Positions 62,398-64,000 of a stretch of DNA of 64,000 bases are shown in pieces. A program made the position numbers and the translations under genes. A model generated the notes under the pieces. That model was not told the DNA's origin. It worked only from the letters and a program-made list of their open reading frames with translations, and did no database searches. Source of the DNA: Parascedosporium putredinis (Eukaryota; Ascomycota; Sordariomycetes; Microascales; Microascaceae). How positions within the stretch are numbered: position 1 is the stretch's first letter; every line of letters begins with the position of its first letter. Location of the stretch: NCBI GenBank assembly GCA_949357655.1, contig CASHTG010000009.1, positions 434,001 to 498,000 of the forward strand, written 5' to 3'.

Positions 62398-64000
62398 AGC
62401 GTCAAACACTTCATCTACTTCTTTTCTTCGTCACTCTTTCAACAATATCTTTTATATTTTTCCAACGCATTTTTGGAACTCTTTTTCGTCTTTTTCAGCA
62501 GCGAGAGGAATACCTACAACAAGCTCGAATCTGGACATTCGAGCCTTTCTTTCCTTTACTCTCTCGGAACCATGGGAGGCAGAACAGCACACGCTCATTT
62601 TACACCACTATACACATACAGTACACACTCACTTACAACAATACGGCGCCATGCATGAGGTCTCCGTCATTATTTTTTTCCAACTTTTGTTTTCACGATA
62701 CCAGTACATAATATGAAGGCATTGGGAGTGTGGGGTACGACCAGCCACCATCGGGGCTCTGGAGTTATCTTGGGGATTTCAACGATTTTTTTCTCTGTTG
62801 CTTTTTTATCCATTGCCGATGGGTAAAAGGGAAGATGGGCGGAGAGGACCGAAAAATCGTATCTTGGGCTGGATTGGGTTGTACACTTGTCTCTTATTTT
62901 GTTTGGCCACTACCATCAACGGCGTTTTCCGGGCGGGGAACTTTTATGATACCAATGACGACGACTTATACTCGCGATTTATCGAGTTCTTCTGTCTTAG
63001 CTGTTTCTTCTTTTTCGAACAATTGATCTACCAGTTTCTCTGGATCTTGAAACATCTTCCCTTGTCCTTCTCTTTATGCGTGCCTGCCGGTATCTCCTTT
63101 CACATTGCCCATCTGTTCAAAGCGATATGGAAGAGCCCATCAATGTTGTTCTATTCATGTTGCTTTGTGCGCCTTATTGCCTACGGCTTTGTGTCCGATT
63201 TCTGGGCCAGTAGTGAATGATGAGCATTCGGATGGACACGCCAAGGGTTATTTTGTGGGCGCACGCACGTCCCAATGTCCACTTCAATTGCGAAGCGAGC
63301 ACGTTGGGGGTCAAGATGCGGTGGGAGTGGTCGGTGGTTGCGTAGTGTAGCATTCGGGTGCAAGGGGGCCAAGATGGAAATTAGCACCAGCGTGTCGATA
63401 GCTGAGGGAGACTGGGCGGAAAAGAAAGAATGGATCACGGCACGATTAGGAAATGGATGTACGTCAAGGTACAGGATGGGCAGTCAAGTGATGGCGAAGG
63501 CTGCTGATCTGTGGGAACAGTAAAAACAAGGTGGTGCGTGGTGCGGTACACCATGTCGCAATGGGTTCAATGTTCTTTTCCCACAAAAGTCAACATTGAT
63601 CTGCTGGACCACGACATCCGTGTTCTTTTCGTTTTTCAGTGTAGACACATTAGCACAGAACTCGTTGGACATAGTTTTGCGTCTTTTCCTTTTTCTTCCT
63701 TTTTTACATACTTGTCGGCGGAGACAACCTGGGTGGCATGTTCTTGTCGCCACCGACTTACACGAACCATTGAGAACCGACCACCAGGTTTTTTGTTTGT
63801 TATTGGCAGCCAGCAGGCTAGTGGTGCAATTGAAGGCCAGGACAATTCAATGGAATGGATATATGGGGCGCGAGAGCCAGGATTGGGCATTAGGTTCTTC
63901 CGCTATAGCTCAACCTGTGTGTTTCTCCCACGACCTCCGAAACCGAATATGCACCGGTACAGGCACAGGCTCAGGCGCCGGGATGCTGTTGGTTTTTCGG
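62398..64000. other. 3' flank of the 61205 gene and window end
   Basis: About 1.6 kb with no confident gene. It contains T-rich 3' flank and one hydrophobic frame (ATG near 62819 to 63220), which I regard as untranslated sequence. No feature is cut by the right edge as far as I can see. Confidence 0.45.

Noticed and set aside
62819..63220. Hydrophobic 133-codon plus-strand frame resembling a membrane protein
   Set aside because: T-rich sequence makes Phe and Leu codons by chance, it directly follows the 61205 gene, and it looks like ordinary fungal 3' untranslated DNA.
1..64000. CRISPR arrays, rRNA genes, transposon ends or a biosynthetic gene cluster
   Set aside because: No regularly spaced repeats, rRNA motifs, terminal repeats, transposase motifs or clustered secondary-metabolism enzymes were seen; the gene set is ordinary housekeeping.

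Overview
The window is nuclear DNA of a filamentous ascomycete, most probably a Sordariomycete. Evidence: short spliceosomal introns with GTRNGN donors, CTAAC-type branch points and CAG/TAG acceptors; CT-rich leaders; and single-copy Pezizomycotina housekeeping proteins of typical length. Nine genes can be modelled with confidence, plus one weaker cysteine-rich gene. I saw no rRNA, tRNA, CRISPR array or intact mobile element. Protein identities come from recognising motifs, not from a database search.

Layout: (+) membrane GT2 glycosyltransferase 546-3155; (+) FPR4-type nuclear FKBP 4893-6687; (+) MMTAG2-like SR-tailed protein 7917-8746; (+) sacsin-like GHKL ATPase of about 1763 aa, 10005-15477; (-) POM34-like nucleoporin 16372-17274; (+) IES1-like INO80 subunit 18628-20786; (+) HID1 family protein 21922-25146; (-) cysteine-rich orphan 26032-26952; a gene-poor block of about 7 kb; (+) glycogen synthase 34057-36507; (+) F-box/LRR protein 39406-41648; a gene desert of about 19.5 kb (41649-61204); (+) a Ser-rich acidic conserved-looking protein 61205-62397; then 3' flank.

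Nearly every conserved gene is broken by single-base frame changes, almost all explained by one missing base in a short homopolymer, mostly C or G. Restoring the frame at each point gives whole codon totals and family-typical lengths (HID1 906 aa, glycogen synthase 719 aa, FKBP 476 aa, POM34 266 aa). I read these as sequencing or assembly errors, not pseudogenes. Only the IES1 gene is fully open as given. Coordinates therefore run from the true ATG to the true stop across these breaks.

The genes do not form a pathway. They are ordinary neighbours covering protein glycosylation or polysaccharide synthesis, chromatin and rRNA-gene chaperoning, nuclear pore, chromatin remodelling, secretory-granule trafficking, glycogen storage and ubiquitin targeting. 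The most unusual elements are the sacsin-like protein, which combines an Hsp90-type ATPase box with a C-terminal HExxHxxxxxH motif, and the long desert upstream of the 61205 gene.
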